Origin: Pseudanabaena sp. PCC 7367
Lineage (GTDB): Bacteria > Cyanobacteriota > Cyanobacteriia > Pseudanabaenales > Pseudanabaenaceae
Reading direction: 5' to 3'
Assembly (NCBI RefSeq): GCF_000317065.1
Contig: NC_019690.1
Span: forward strand, 264,635-328,634
DNA length: 64,000 bases
Below the pieces are notes generated by a model. It saw nothing but the letters and a program-made list of their open reading frames with translations, did no database searches and was not told where the DNA came from. The translations under genes and the position numbers were made by a program. Below are positions 17,677 to 27,262 of this stretch, in pieces; position 1 is the first letter of the stretch, and each line of letters opens with the position of its first letter.

Positions 17677-18195
17677 CTAAGCTACAGCAGCAGCGGCGCG
17701 ATCGAAGTAGCCACCAACTTCAGACATTAGGTTGCTGCAATCACCACGGGTAATACCATTAGGATCATTAGCGATCGCAATCGCGGCATCCTTCATCTTG
17801 CCCACACCGACGGCTACGGAAGCACCAGGAGTACCCAGGGCTAGGTAGGTTTCACGAAGACCATTCAAGCAGCGATCATCTAATACGCTGGCATCACCGG
17901 CGAAGATTGCATAGGTGACATAGCGCAAGATGATTTCCATATCGCGCAAGCAAGCAGCCATACGACGGTTGGTGTATGCATTACCACCAGGAGCGATTAG
18001 CTGAGGTTGCTCATCAAACAAAGCACGAGCAGCATTAGCAACGATCGCAGAAGAGTTGCTGGTGATCCGGTTTACAGTATCCAAGCGCTTGTTGCCTTCA
18101 GCAACCATGGAACTTAGGGCATCGATTTGAGAAGCACTTAGGTAAGCACCTCTGGTATCGGCTTCGGCGACGACCTTGGCAAACGCGTCAAACAT
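17677..18195 (-). CDS. cpcB: Phycocyanin beta subunit
   Basis: 172 residues. Both bilin sites are present: Cys-82 in [21 protein letters not shown] and Cys-153 in [13 protein letters not shown]. The start [19 protein letters not shown] and end [13 protein letters not shown] are canonical. The asparagine (NRRMA) that is usually methylated by CpcM is kept. It is first gene of a cpcBA operon; no cpc linker genes follow in this window. The start has a GGAGATTCC-type ribosome binding site. Confidence 0.97.
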   Translation of the reverse strand: MFDAFAKVVAEADTRGAYLSASQIDALSSMVAEGNKRLDTVNRITSNSSAIVANAARALFDEQPQLIAPGGNAYTNRRMAACLRDMEIILRYVTYAIFAGDASVLDDRCLNGLRETYLALGTPGASVAVGVGKMKDAAIAIANDPNGITRGDCSNLMSEVGGYFDRAAAAVA

Positions 18196-18837
18196 AAATG
18201 GAATCTCCTAATTTTCTTAGCGTAAAAGTGTAAATTGAATACGAGCCACACTTAATCCAGAACGCACGATCCGTAAATCAAGAATATTCTGGGAGTGGAT
18301 TTAAATAGCACTTTATTCAAACCTTGAGATCAAGTAATTCAATAAAGTACCTTAAGAATTTAACTAGCTAGCTAAATCTAATAATTCAAGTTGACTGAGC
18401 AAATATTGAGTAAACACTGAGCAACTAGAAATATTCGATTGCACTAGCACTTTTTCAAAAAGCTGTTGGTTAAATACGTTAACCTCTCTTCAATTTTTAT
18501 CCTATAACGAGCGCTTTGTTGATCGATTGTTTACAAACAGTAACAAAATCACGCAACACTTCGTTACCTTTATAGGTAGTTCATGGATATTGACTGGTTT
18601 TAGCCATTTGTAAGGATTAACAGGCCAGTTTAGCTTAATGTTCCGTTACAAATAATCGATCGACCAAATCTAACCATTAAGCTTGGATTTGGCTGGGTTT
18701 TGATGCGGTTAATTCCAGTTGATGGGTGCGATCGTTGCCGCCCGCAAATGTGAGAAAATGGCGCTTAGCCTTAAATAGAGCATATAGATAATAGAGACTA
18801 TAAATAAGAGACTATAAAGATAAAAAGATAAGAAGTT
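18196..18837 (-). promoter_or_regulatory. cpcBA upstream region
   Basis: 641 bp between cpcB and a divergent gene. TTACAAACAGTAA at 18531-18543, with GTAACA continuing at 18540-18545, matches the motif found upstream of both cpeC paralogs. It resembles the RpaB HLR1 direct repeat, with a mismatch in one half. A -10-like TATTTA lies about 54 bp closer to cpcB (18471-18476, minus strand), giving a leader of about 270 bases. No gene is seen. Confidence 0.5.
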
Positions 18838-19077
18838 ATGACTAATACTCCCAACCTGCAATCTGCTGATTCAGCCACAATTGAAGAACTAACCGAAATC
18901 ATTGGTGAACTAGAACAATACCGGCAGCGATTGGTTGCTGACACCATGAAAATGGCACAAAAGGCCAAGATCACTAAAAAGCAAACCATGGCAAACCTGG
19001 AACCCAGTCTGGCGCAAATTGATGCCAACCTGGAAGCACTGCGCCAACGCCTGGAAACCGCTAGCAGTGGTAATTAG
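18838..19077 (+). CDS. Small coiled-coil protein
   Basis: 79 residues, mostly helical: TIEELTEIIGELEQYRQRLVADTMKMAQKAKITKKQTMANLEPSLAQIDANLEAL. A small soluble protein of this kind commonly precedes the HEAT-repeat gene next to phycocyanin genes in cyanobacteria, as recalled. The downstream gene starts 32 bp later, so they are probably one operon. Function unknown. Confidence 0.7.
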   Translation: MTNTPNLQSADSATIEELTEIIGELEQYRQRLVADTMKMAQKAKITKKQTMANLEPSLAQIDANLEALRQRLETASSGN

Positions 19078-19109
19078 GATTAATGGGCTAATTAGCATAA
19101 GAACTGGTG

Positions 19110-20045
19110 ATGAGTAACTCAACTAATTCAACTAATTCAACTAATTCAACTAATTCGATCGATGCCGCTGATCCCACTAACCTAACGGCGATCCACAGCG
19201 CTAATGATGAGCTGGTGACGCGGGTGAATGACCAAATTTCAATGGGCACCTTCGACGACACGAATGCGGCGGTGATGCAGCAATTGGTCGAAGGACTGGG
19301 CGACACGCGCGGACTGATGCGATTGCGGTTTGCAGAAACCCTGGGTGATACGGGTGAAGCCGCGACACCTTATTTGTTAACCGCGCTGAGCAGCCATGAG
19401 AATGTGGTGGTGCGACGAGCCGCAGCCAAAACCCTGACCCTGATCGCCGATCCCACTGCGGTGCCAACTTTGATTCATTCGTTTCTCAATGATGAAGATA
19501 CGGTCGTAAAAGGTTCTTCGGCGGGGGCTCTGGCCAGAACCGGTGAAGCTTCGGTGCCAGCCCTGTTGGAAATTCTGGCCGATCAGAGCATTCCCCAAGA
19601 GACCAAAGGACATGCGGCCTGGGCATTGGCTTTCATTGGCTCCGAGGCCACGGCATATTTATATCAAGCGCTGGATTCGGCTTCGTTGGATGTGCGCTGT
19701 GCGGTGATTGGCGCGATCGGCAAGGTGGCGCAGGAGCAAGCAGACGAGAAATCCTGTAGCTTATTAGTTGCTGCACTCACCGATCCCGAACCATTGATTC
19801 GCACCGAGGCAGCAGCGGTTTTGGGTCAAATTAATTATCCCCCAGCAGTGTCAAATTTAATTCTGGCACTGAATGATAGCGATTTGGATGTGCGCAAGGC
19901 GGCGATCAATTCCTTGGGCAAAATTGGCGATCAAGCAGCATTGGCACCACTCAAGCCATTGTTGGCAGATGAAGAGAATGTAATTCGGGTTTTGGCCAAA
20001 GTAGCGATCGCCCAACTGGAACGCCAGGAAGACAGCGATTGGTAG
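19110..20045 (+). CDS. HEAT-repeat protein of the CpcE/CpcF/NblB-like group
   Basis: 311 residues. After a variable N-terminus of repeated (S/T)N units, about 30-305 are HEAT repeats (VVRRAAAKTLTLIADPTAVPTLIHSF, VVKGSSAGALARTGEASVPALLEIL, DVRCAVIGAIGKVAQEQ, DVRKAAINSLGKIGDQAALAPL). This group is related to bilin lyases and chaperones and is often called CpcE/F-, IaiH- or NblB-like; a lyase role is not proven. Divergent from cpcBA. GTG at 19107 and ATG at 19110 are adjacent candidate starts. Confidence 0.75.
   Translation: MSNSTNSTNSTNSTNSIDAADPTNLTAIHSANDELVTRVNDQISMGTFDDTNAAVMQQLVEGLGDTRGLMRLRFAETLGDTGEAATPYLLTALSSHENVVVRRAAAKTLTLIADPTAVPTLIHSFLNDEDTVVKGSSAGALARTGEASVPALLEILADQSIPQETKGHAAWALAFIGSEATAYLYQALDSASLDVRCAVIGAIGKVAQEQADEKSCSLLVAALTDPEPLIRTEAAAVLGQINYPPAVSNLILALNDSDLDVRKAAINSLGKIGDQAALAPLKPLLADEENVIRVLAKVAIAQLERQEDSDW
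19119..19160 (+). repeat. 9-bp microsatellite in a coding region
   Basis: The unit AACTAATTC occurs four to five times in tandem inside the 5' end of the HEAT-repeat gene and encodes the repeated tripeptide NST. Because the unit is a multiple of three, copy changes would keep the frame. Confidence 0.8.
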
Positions 20046-20081
20046 TTTTTGGCAAAAATGTCTAAATGTCTAAATGGTTAA

Positions 20082-20829
20082 ATGGTCATGCCAGCCAACT
20101 ATCGACCCCAGGCAACTGATACCAGTCCGATTACCGATCAGTTTGAATTTGCGCTGTTGCGACAACGCACCAATAGCGATCGCTTAAAGATGAGTGCAGG
20201 GCTGACCCAGTCGATTCGCCAGCTATGTTTGGCGGGATGGCAGCAGAACCAACCTCATTGGTCTAAAGCTCAACTGGCTCAAAAACTAGCCCAGGCTTTT
20301 TTAGGTGATGATGTCCCAGGTGGCTTCGTGCCTCAAGGAAATGCCATGAGTTGGATTCAAGACTCGATTACTCTGGCCTTGCAATTACAGGAAATTTTAA
20401 CGACATTGGCAATTCCCCACTACATCACTAACGGAATTGCCGCTTCTGCCTATGGCGAACCCCGGAGTACCCGTGATCTGGATGTGGTAATTTCCATTTC
20501 CCTAACTGAACTAGATCTACTGGTAGAGCGCTTAAAATCAGCAGGTTTCTATGTGCCAGGGATAGAGGATGTACGGAATGGCACTATGCATAGTGTGGGA
20601 AGCGGCACAATTTAAGATTTATCATTTACGGACAGAAAGCCCTGATAATCCTGATAATCCTGATAAAAAGGAAAGTAAGGATGATATCGAGCTATTCAGC
20701 GGTTATGAACTACTAACAACTAGTAAATTATTACCCAATTGCGATCTAAAGCTGCTGGCCAGTTATGTGAAGCCAGATCAGCAGTTCGAGGCGGTGCTTG
20801 CTTACCAAGAGCAGTTGCGATCGGCTTAA
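20082..20829 (+). pseudogene. Nucleotidyltransferase-fold gene, frameshifted or composite
   Basis: Bases 20082-20615 encode a helical N-terminus (FEFALLRQRTNSDRLKM) and a nucleotidyltransferase start with ITNGIAASAYGEPRSTRDLDVVI, where the GS-like loop and DxD fit the superfamily. The frame is lost near 20600, and the +1 frame continues to 20829 with a different sequence (IYHLRTES to SYVKPDQQFEAVLAY). The second half looks more like the end of a Uma2-type protein than of a nucleotidyltransferase, so a deletion joining two genes is possible. Confidence 0.6.
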
Positions 20830-20978
20830 TTATTATTTTGCTTTAATTGAAAGCCAGCCTTGCCTATGGTCAATGTTGTCGATCGCCGATCCGAAATTCA
20901 CTGTAAACCGTTAAGATCAGAAAGCTCGATGTAATTAATCAAGCAGTTTTAGTTAAATATTTAACCATAAGGAATCCT

Positions 20979-22100
20979 ATGCCAGGCTTGCTCTCCCACG
21001 TTGACCCCGATGGTTTGCTCGAATATTCAGTGGTATTTAGCGATCGCTCCGTTAACCACATGTCCCAGCAGTTCCAGGGCGTGATGAAAGACATTTCTGC
21101 TACGCTCAAGCAGGTATATGCTGCTCAGGCGGTGGCGATCGTGCCCGGTGGTGGCACCTTCGGCATGGAGGCAGTAGCGCGGCAGTTCGCAACGGGCAAA
21201 AAATGCCTGGTGATTCGCAATGGTTGGTTTAGTTTCCGCTGGACGCAGATTTTGGAAACTGGCAAAATCCCGGCAGCAGCGATCGTGTTGAAGGCACAAA
21301 CGATCGAGGAAGCAGAGCAGCCCGCCTTTGCCCCGGCAGCGATCGATGCGGTCATCGCCACCATCAAAACTGAAAAGCCAGATGTAGTATTCGCACCCCA
21401 CGTAGAGACTTCCGCTGGCATCATTCTGCCCAATGATTATATCCAGGCAGTGGCAGAAGCTGTTCACGCCGTAGGTGGTTTGTTGGTGCTCGATTGCGTG
21501 GCCTCTGGCGCGATCTGGGTGAATATGGCACGGCTGGGTGTAGATGTATTAATATCTGCGCCGCAAAAGGGCTGGAGCGGTACTCCCTGCGCTGGATTGG
21601 TGATGCTGAGTGAATTGGCCAGCCAACGAATCGAAACGACAGAGAGCAGCAGCTTCGCCTGCGATTTAAAGAAGTGGTTGCAAATTATGCATGCCTATGA
21701 GAATGGCGGCCATGCCTACCATGCCACGATGCCCACCGATGGCCTTAAGTTTTTGGATGGGGTGATGGCGGAAACGGCAGCATTTGGGTTTGAACAGGCA
21801 CACAGCAAACAACAGGAACTAGGCGATCGGGTGCGGCAACTGTTGGCCAGCAAGGGCTTCAAGAGTGTGGCGGCGGCGGGATATCTGGCTCCTAGTGTGG
21901 TGGTCAGCTATTGCCAAGATTCAGGCATCACGAAGCAGTTTATGGCGGCAGGGGTACAGGTGGCGGCAGGCGTTCCGCTCCGATGTGATGAACCAGAGAG
22001 CTTCCAAACCTTTCGGATTGGCTTGTTTGGTCTGGATAAGCTGAAGGCTGTCGATCGCACCGTGGCGAACTTAGCAGCGGCGCTGGAGAAGATTGTTTAA
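20979..22100 (+). CDS. Class V PLP-dependent aminotransferase
   Basis: 373 residues. The pyridoxal lysine is Lys-197 in LISAPQKGWSGTPCAG; GGGTFGMEAVARQF binds the phosphate region; VLDCVASGA holds the Asp that contacts the ring. The family includes alanine-glyoxylate and serine-pyruvate aminotransferases. The substrate cannot be set from sequence alone. The start ATG follows AAGGAATCCT. The gene stands alone, convergent with flv2. Confidence 0.85.
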   Translation: MPGLLSHVDPDGLLEYSVVFSDRSVNHMSQQFQGVMKDISATLKQVYAAQAVAIVPGGGTFGMEAVARQFATGKKCLVIRNGWFSFRWTQILETGKIPAAAIVLKAQTIEEAEQPAFAPAAIDAVIATIKTEKPDVVFAPHVETSAGIILPNDYIQAVAEAVHAVGGLLVLDCVASGAIWVNMARLGVDVLISAPQKGWSGTPCAGLVMLSELASQRIETTESSSFACDLKKWLQIMHAYENGGHAYHATMPTDGLKFLDGVMAETAAFGFEQAHSKQQELGDRVRQLLASKGFKSVAAAGYLAPSVVVSYCQDSGITKQFMAAGVQVAAGVPLRCDEPESFQTFRIGLFGLDKLKAVDRTVANLAAALEKIV

Positions 22101-22258
22101 TCAATTTGATTTTGATTATTTACGCCAGCAGGGGTTAAATCTAAGCGCAGAGCTAGCTAGAGCGATGACAGAAGCAGGGTTGGTATAATGGGCGCAGTTA
22201 AAAAAGGTAAAGGTAAAAGGTGGTTACTGTGGATGCGATCAGCGATGCCTTTTTAAAG

Positions 22259-22312
22259 GACACTCTGTCAGCACTCTGTCAGTAGTTTGTCAGCATTCTG
22301 TCAGTAGTTTGG
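22259..22312. repeat. 11-bp imperfect direct repeats
   Basis: Four to five units built on CTCTGTCAGCA or TAGTTTGTCAG follow one another between the convergent aminotransferase and flv2 genes, just after the flv2 stop. Confidence 0.6.
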
Positions 22313-22326
22313 ATAAAGTGAATGAT

Positions 22327-24057
22327 TCAAGTTCCTGATTTATGCTGCTCAATTGCTGTTACGCCCTCATTTTCCAGCATTTGCCCCCGATCGACCGTGG
22401 CATAAACTAAATAGCGATCGCCACATTTCATCGCTTGCTGCACCGTACATTCTAAATAGGACAAGGCTTGCTCCAACACAAGACAGCCATTCTCGCCGAT
22501 GTTCGTGGGGAGGCTGGCAAAGGGATTATCACCAAGGGTACTATGGCGTGAGAAATAGCGACGCACATTACGACCTTCCTTAAGGATATTCAAGATAAAT
22601 TTATCGCCAGGATCGTCAATCAAATCAGCATTTTGATCATCGGCAATCGCAACCACTAGGCCAGGTGGATTGAAACTAGCCTGGGAAACAGAAGAGGTTA
22701 GAATCCCCCGGTGGCTCTCGTCATCACGGGTAGTCAGTACACAAAGAGAACCAATAATCCGGCTGACTGCCTGGGCAGTACGATTATGCTTGGGTCGGGC
22801 GACCACCAAACGGGGCGATCGGAGCTTTTTATTTTCCTTCAGGGTTTGGGCGAACTGGCTACCAGCTGCTTGGCATTCTTGTAAAACTGACTCGGTAGGA
22901 CTAAATTTCACCCGGATCGGCTGGAACCCAAACCGATAATTGGCATCGCGCAGTTTGCCTTCCAACAGGTCGATCGCCTCGCCACTCCAGCCATAGGAAC
23001 CGAACACTCCTGCCAGTTTAGTTTTCGCCGCTGCCGACAGGACGATTCCCAGTGCCGTTTGGATCTGGGTTGGAGCATGGCCGCCTAGGGTCGGAGAACC
23101 GATCATAAAACCATCACAGGCTTCTACCGCCTGCATAATTTCGGTGGGCTCCGCTGATTCACAATTGATCGTATTCACCTGGACACCGCTGGCAACCAAG
23201 CCTTCGGCGATCGCGTTGGCTAAAACTGCGGTATTCCCATAGGCAGAAGCATAGAGTAGAGCCACACTCAACTCTTGGGATTGCTGTTGGTCACACCATT
23301 GACGGTAATCATAGACAAACCGACTCAGACTGTAGCGCACCACCGGGCCATGGCCTGGAGCATAGATCTTGGCGGGTAAATTGCCGAGTTTCTCTAGGGC
23401 GGTTTCTACCTGTTTGGCCTGAGGAGCATGGAGGCAGTCAAAATAATACCGGCGATCCCGATCGAGCGCTTTCCAGTCTTGATCAAACACGGCCTCATTA
23501 CAAATATGAGCGCCAAACAACTTATCGGTATAGAGAATCTGGGTGGCTGGATCGTATGTACATAGACCATCAGGCCAGCGGGGCGTAGGAACAGTCACAA
23601 AAACTAACGGATGCGATTGCCCAAAATCAAGGGTGAGGGTGGAACGTACCGTTTGAATATTCGGTGTCCAGGCCAGAAACGTAGCCTTCAGGAAATTTTC
23701 TCCAGGTCGAGAGCAGATGATCGTTGCCTGGGGTGCTTTTTGCATTAATACCTGGAGCGTGACTGCCCGATTGGGATTGACATGGCTGAGAATCACATAA
23801 TCTAGGGTTCTGAGATCTAGATGTTGTTGCAATTCTGCCAGGTAAATGTCGGTAAAAGACTCCCCTGGTGGATCAATCAAGATTTGCCGATCGCCACGCA
23901 GCAGATAAGAATTAGCAGTCGTTCCCTGCTGGCGGGAATATTCAACCTCAAACTTGAGGCGATCCCAAGTGCGCGATCGTAAAATCAGCGTGTTTGGCGC
24001 AATTTCCGCTACTTGTACATCTCTAGGACGTGTGGAAACTGTTTGAGTCGAGGACAT
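22327..24057 (-). CDS. flv2: Flavodiiron protein Flv2
   Basis: About 576 residues: metallo-beta-lactamase-like domain (1-255), flavodoxin domain (265-410, VALLYASAYGNTAVLANAIAEGL) and flavin-reductase domain (about 425-575). The diiron ligand motif HxExDH is replaced by HVNPNR, the non-canonical pattern known for the Flv1/Flv2 class. Flv2 and Flv4 form a heterodimer protecting photosystem II when CO2 is low. It is last in the flv4-2 operon. Start ATG at 24057; an adjacent in-frame ATG at 24063 is possible. Confidence 0.9.
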   Translation of the reverse strand: MSSTQTVSTRPRDVQVAEIAPNTLILRSRTWDRLKFEVEYSRQQGTTANSYLLRGDRQILIDPPGESFTDIYLAELQQHLDLRTLDYVILSHVNPNRAVTLQVLMQKAPQATIICSRPGENFLKATFLAWTPNIQTVRSTLTLDFGQSHPLVFVTVPTPRWPDGLCTYDPATQILYTDKLFGAHICNEAVFDQDWKALDRDRRYYFDCLHAPQAKQVETALEKLGNLPAKIYAPGHGPVVRYSLSRFVYDYRQWCDQQQSQELSVALLYASAYGNTAVLANAIAEGLVASGVQVNTINCESAEPTEIMQAVEACDGFMIGSPTLGGHAPTQIQTALGIVLSAAAKTKLAGVFGSYGWSGEAIDLLEGKLRDANYRFGFQPIRVKFSPTESVLQECQAAGSQFAQTLKENKKLRSPRLVVARPKHNRTAQAVSRIIGSLCVLTTRDDESHRGILTSSVSQASFNPPGLVVAIADDQNADLIDDPGDKFILNILKEGRNVRRYFSRHSTLGDNPFASLPTNIGENGCLVLEQALSYLECTVQQAMKCGDRYLVYATVDRGQMLENEGVTAIEQHKSGT

Positions 24058-24139
24058 AATCACATAACCTCATCTGGTAGGTCAAAAAATATCAAAATAG
24101 ATCGAGATAGCAAGGCCACAGGATCACTAGATCACTAGA

Positions 24140-24667
24140 TCAGTGATGGTTATTGGCAGAAACAGGTTTCTGGTGCACTTGTTCTCGGTAACGTTGGGCA
24201 ATTTTCTTCTCTGGATCGATGCCCTCAAAGGTAGGTGGCAACCATACCCTTACTAATAAAAGAAGGCTGAGCACCACCAAGAAGGCGCAGGCTGCCAATA
24301 CTTGCGTCCAGCTCGTTTCCAACACACCTCTAACGATCACTTCGCGCAACACAGACACAATCGAGACTTCCACCGCCACCCCGATCGAAATCCGCTGCTC
24401 TTGCAGATAAATAATCAAGAGGCGGAATAATTCCACCAAAATCAGCAAAAACAGAATATCGGCGGTCACACTGTGAAAATCGATCGGCGGCAGCAAGGAC
24501 ATAAACATATCCCTTACTTCGAGCACCATGAAGCTGAACAGACCGATACAGAGAGAAATCACAATCAAATCTTGGATGAATTCCAAACTTCGTACCACCC
24601 GGCCAAGATTGAGTTCGTAAGCAGAGATGGATGAATCGCTAAGCGAATTGCCAGTAGATTTATGCAT
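24140..24667 (-). CDS. PsiE-like membrane protein of the flv4-2 operon (Sll0218 type)
   Basis: 175 residues with four hydrophobic segments (about 35-60, 70-92, 108-125 and 133-150: LIVISLCIGLFSFMVL, ADILFLLILVELFRLLII, SIVSVLREVIVRGVL and LAACAFLVVLSLLLLV). This is the PsiE-like family, and its place between two flavodiiron genes matches Sll0218 of Synechocystis, a membrane protein that helps photosystem II stability. It lies 78 bp after flv4 and 82 bp before flv2. Confidence 0.88.
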   Translation of the reverse strand: MHKSTGNSLSDSSISAYELNLGRVVRSLEFIQDLIVISLCIGLFSFMVLEVRDMFMSLLPPIDFHSVTADILFLLILVELFRLLIIYLQEQRISIGVAVEVSIVSVLREVIVRGVLETSWTQVLAACAFLVVLSLLLLVRVWLPPTFEGIDPEKKIAQRYREQVHQKPVSANNHH

Positions 24668-24745
24668 AGCAGGAAAAATACCCTGAGTTTAGGGAATGAG
24701 ATATAAATTAATTTGCTTGTAAAAGCTGATGAAAGAAACCAGGAA

Positions 24746-26473
24746 TTAGTATTGACTGCCAATTTTGCGATGGTGGACAGCAGTCAGGGCATCGAGATTG
24801 GCCACTCGTCCAGTTTCTACGATGCTGTAGATAATCCAGTGATCGCCACAGTCCATCCGGCTAGAAACTTCACATTCCATATAGGCAAGAGCATCTGCAA
24901 GGATAGGACAGTTATTCTTGGCCGCATAGGTTTTGATGCCAGCAAAGCGATCGGCTCCCGGTGGGAAACGCTTAAGAAAATGCTTCATGATCGCTTGATG
25001 GTTGTTTTCCTCTAGCACATTGAGCACAAAGCGATCGCCCACCTGCATCAACGATTCGATCGCCCGATCTTTCGCCACCGCAATCGCCACGCCCAGGGGA
25101 CTAGAACTGGCCTGAGTAATCCAAGAAGCCAGCATCGCACTGGAAACATCCCCTTTTGTAGCAGTGATTAGGTAAAGCCCACTACTAATTCGTCCTAAGG
25201 CTTTCTCTAGCTCTGTATCACTTGCCATCGTTTTTTTGCTGGTGCGATCTTGAGTTAACCACTGCCCTAGATCAGTTCCCGCTTCATCGCAAAGTTTCTC
25301 TATTTTGGCGGATGGCGCTTCTTTAATCACGATCGGTGGAAAAGCTTCCTTGAGGCCAATTTCTTGAAACTTGTTGCGGAGCGGATAGATTGGTTCGTCT
25401 TCACCGCCGCCTGCTTCAAATAGGCCGATCGCCTGTTTTTGGTGGGCAGCAGCTAAAATTATTCCCAACGCTGTTTGGGCAGCAAGAGAAGATTGGGGCG
25501 GCATCCCTACTACCAAGCCTTTTGCCTCCGCAACCCATTCGCGTAGTTCGTGGTGGGGGGTATGTTCTAAATCTACTAATTCCACTTGAATACCGCTGCG
25601 GGTGATGCCATGGGCGATCGACCTGACCAGGTGGCTGCTATAACCATAATCTTCACAATAGAAGAACACCACAAAGGCATTATTTTTAGCCTGTTCCAAA
25701 CTCCAGGTGCGATAACTTTCAACCCATTCCGGCAGTTCATACCGCAACAGTGGCCCGTGCCCGGTGGCAATCAGCTTAATTTCAAGTTTGTCAATCCGCT
25801 TGAGCGCTGCCAACACCGACCGAGCATTTGGCCCCATCAGGCAATCATAGTAATAGCGAAAATCCTCTTTCAGCAAACTGGAATCTTGATCATAGGTATG
25901 GTCATCGCAATAGTGCATGCCAAATACATCACAGGTATATAGAATGCCTGTTTGATGGTCATAGCTAAAAATTGTATCTGGCCAATGTAAATTCGGAGCC
26001 GAGACAAATTCCAGCATATGTCCATTGCCCAAATCAAGGCGATCGCCACTTTTTACCCGCAAAGATTGAAATGGCTGATGCACCATATTTTCTAGGAACT
26101 GGAGCGCTACCTTTGCTCCCACAATCACAATGTCAGGCGCTAAACTCAGCAAATCCTTTACCAATGCGCTGTGATCCGGTTCCGTATGGCTAACGATCAA
26201 ATAATCGATCGTATTTAAATCTATTAATCCTTTTAGGGCATCTAAATATAACTGCTCAAACTTACGATGGGATGTGTCAATCAGGGCAGTCTTTTCACCT
26301 TGAATCAAAAAAGAGTTATAGGTAGTACCGTTGCGCAAACCAAACTCAATATCAAAGCGATCGCGGTCCCAATCAAGGGAACGAATGGCCGTTGTATTCA
26401 CATCAATATCGATCGTTTGGATCGTTAAACGTTGACGAATTTGAGCCTGGTGAGTTTGGGTGAGTGCAGCCAT
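24746..26473 (-). CDS. flv4: Flavodiiron protein Flv4
   Basis: 575 residues. The beta-lactamase-like domain keeps the canonical diiron ligands HTEPDH (about residues 93-98) and a later TGHGP. The flavodoxin domain starts FVVFFYCEDYGYSSHLVRSIAHG, and a flavin-reductase domain follows (about 425-575). Canonical ligands identify Flv3/Flv4 type; operon order identifies Flv4. First gene of flv4-PsiE-like-flv2. Start ATG at 26473 with GGAGATACT upstream; a more distal ATG exists at 26491. Confidence 0.9.
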   Translation of the reverse strand: MAALTQTHQAQIRQRLTIQTIDIDVNTTAIRSLDWDRDRFDIEFGLRNGTTYNSFLIQGEKTALIDTSHRKFEQLYLDALKGLIDLNTIDYLIVSHTEPDHSALVKDLLSLAPDIVIVGAKVALQFLENMVHQPFQSLRVKSGDRLDLGNGHMLEFVSAPNLHWPDTIFSYDHQTGILYTCDVFGMHYCDDHTYDQDSSLLKEDFRYYYDCLMGPNARSVLAALKRIDKLEIKLIATGHGPLLRYELPEWVESYRTWSLEQAKNNAFVVFFYCEDYGYSSHLVRSIAHGITRSGIQVELVDLEHTPHHELREWVAEAKGLVVGMPPQSSLAAQTALGIILAAAHQKQAIGLFEAGGGEDEPIYPLRNKFQEIGLKEAFPPIVIKEAPSAKIEKLCDEAGTDLGQWLTQDRTSKKTMASDTELEKALGRISSGLYLITATKGDVSSAMLASWITQASSSPLGVAIAVAKDRAIESLMQVGDRFVLNVLEENNHQAIMKHFLKRFPPGADRFAGIKTYAAKNNCPILADALAYMECEVSSRMDCGDHWIIYSIVETGRVANLDALTAVHHRKIGSQY

Positions 26474-27262
26474 AAGTAGTATCTCCAACAAGTTTGATAA
26501 CTACGGTTTAATTCCGATACTCTTTATTTTTGCTCTGTTCCACATGATTTGTAAAATGTCAATTCCTAAACCAATTCATTAGTAAAACTAATAACTTGTT
26601 GGCAAAGCAATTACTATAAGTAATATATTTTCAACTTTAGTTCCCCCTGCCTTCGGTATTAAAACGTGATTAAAACGTGATCAAAACGTGATTAAGGCTT
26701 GGCAATCGCCCCGACTGAATCTTGCGCCGATGCGATCGTTACAGATAAAAGATATAAGCCAGCATAGATCCAGATGCAACCTAACCACTGATTGATTAAT
26801 TAATATTCAAAAAGCTGTTTGAATCTATGGTTTGAATAGAAATTTAAATATAGTTTGGGGCGATCGGGTAACGTTTTGTTTACAATTCTTCTTATCAGTT
26901 GAGTTGGGTCTCCCCTCTGGTGTAGGCTCTTCTTAACATCACATTATTAAGAATTAGTAGAATTAATAAAATCCTATTCATCGATCTTTTGAGTTAACTA
27001 AAATAACCATAAGTTAACAATTATTTCTCGATTATTGATCTCAATTATTGATCTTGATTATTGATTAGAATTAGGACCTTTTTGATTATCAATCCTTTCA
27101 AGAGCAAAGCGATTTTTAAGCAATCACCAGCTCTAAATATTTATATTTATATTTATTCAGTATCTATATCTATTCAATATTGAACTATTTAAATTTAACT
27201 ATTTAATCAAACCTGTATAAAAACCCCTGTATAAAAACATAGAATAAGTAAACATAAAAAAA
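26474..27262. promoter_or_regulatory. Divergent flv4 / cpcE regulatory region
   Basis: Nearly 790 bp, very AT-rich. Three tandem 11-bp units AAAACGTGAT(T/C) occupy 26661-26693, about 190 bp before flv4. TAACGTTTTGTTTACAATT near 26869-26887 lies on the cpcE side and loosely resembles the motif near the cpc and cpe genes. In Synechocystis this operon is controlled by CO2 and an antisense RNA; neither can be seen here. Confidence 0.4.
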
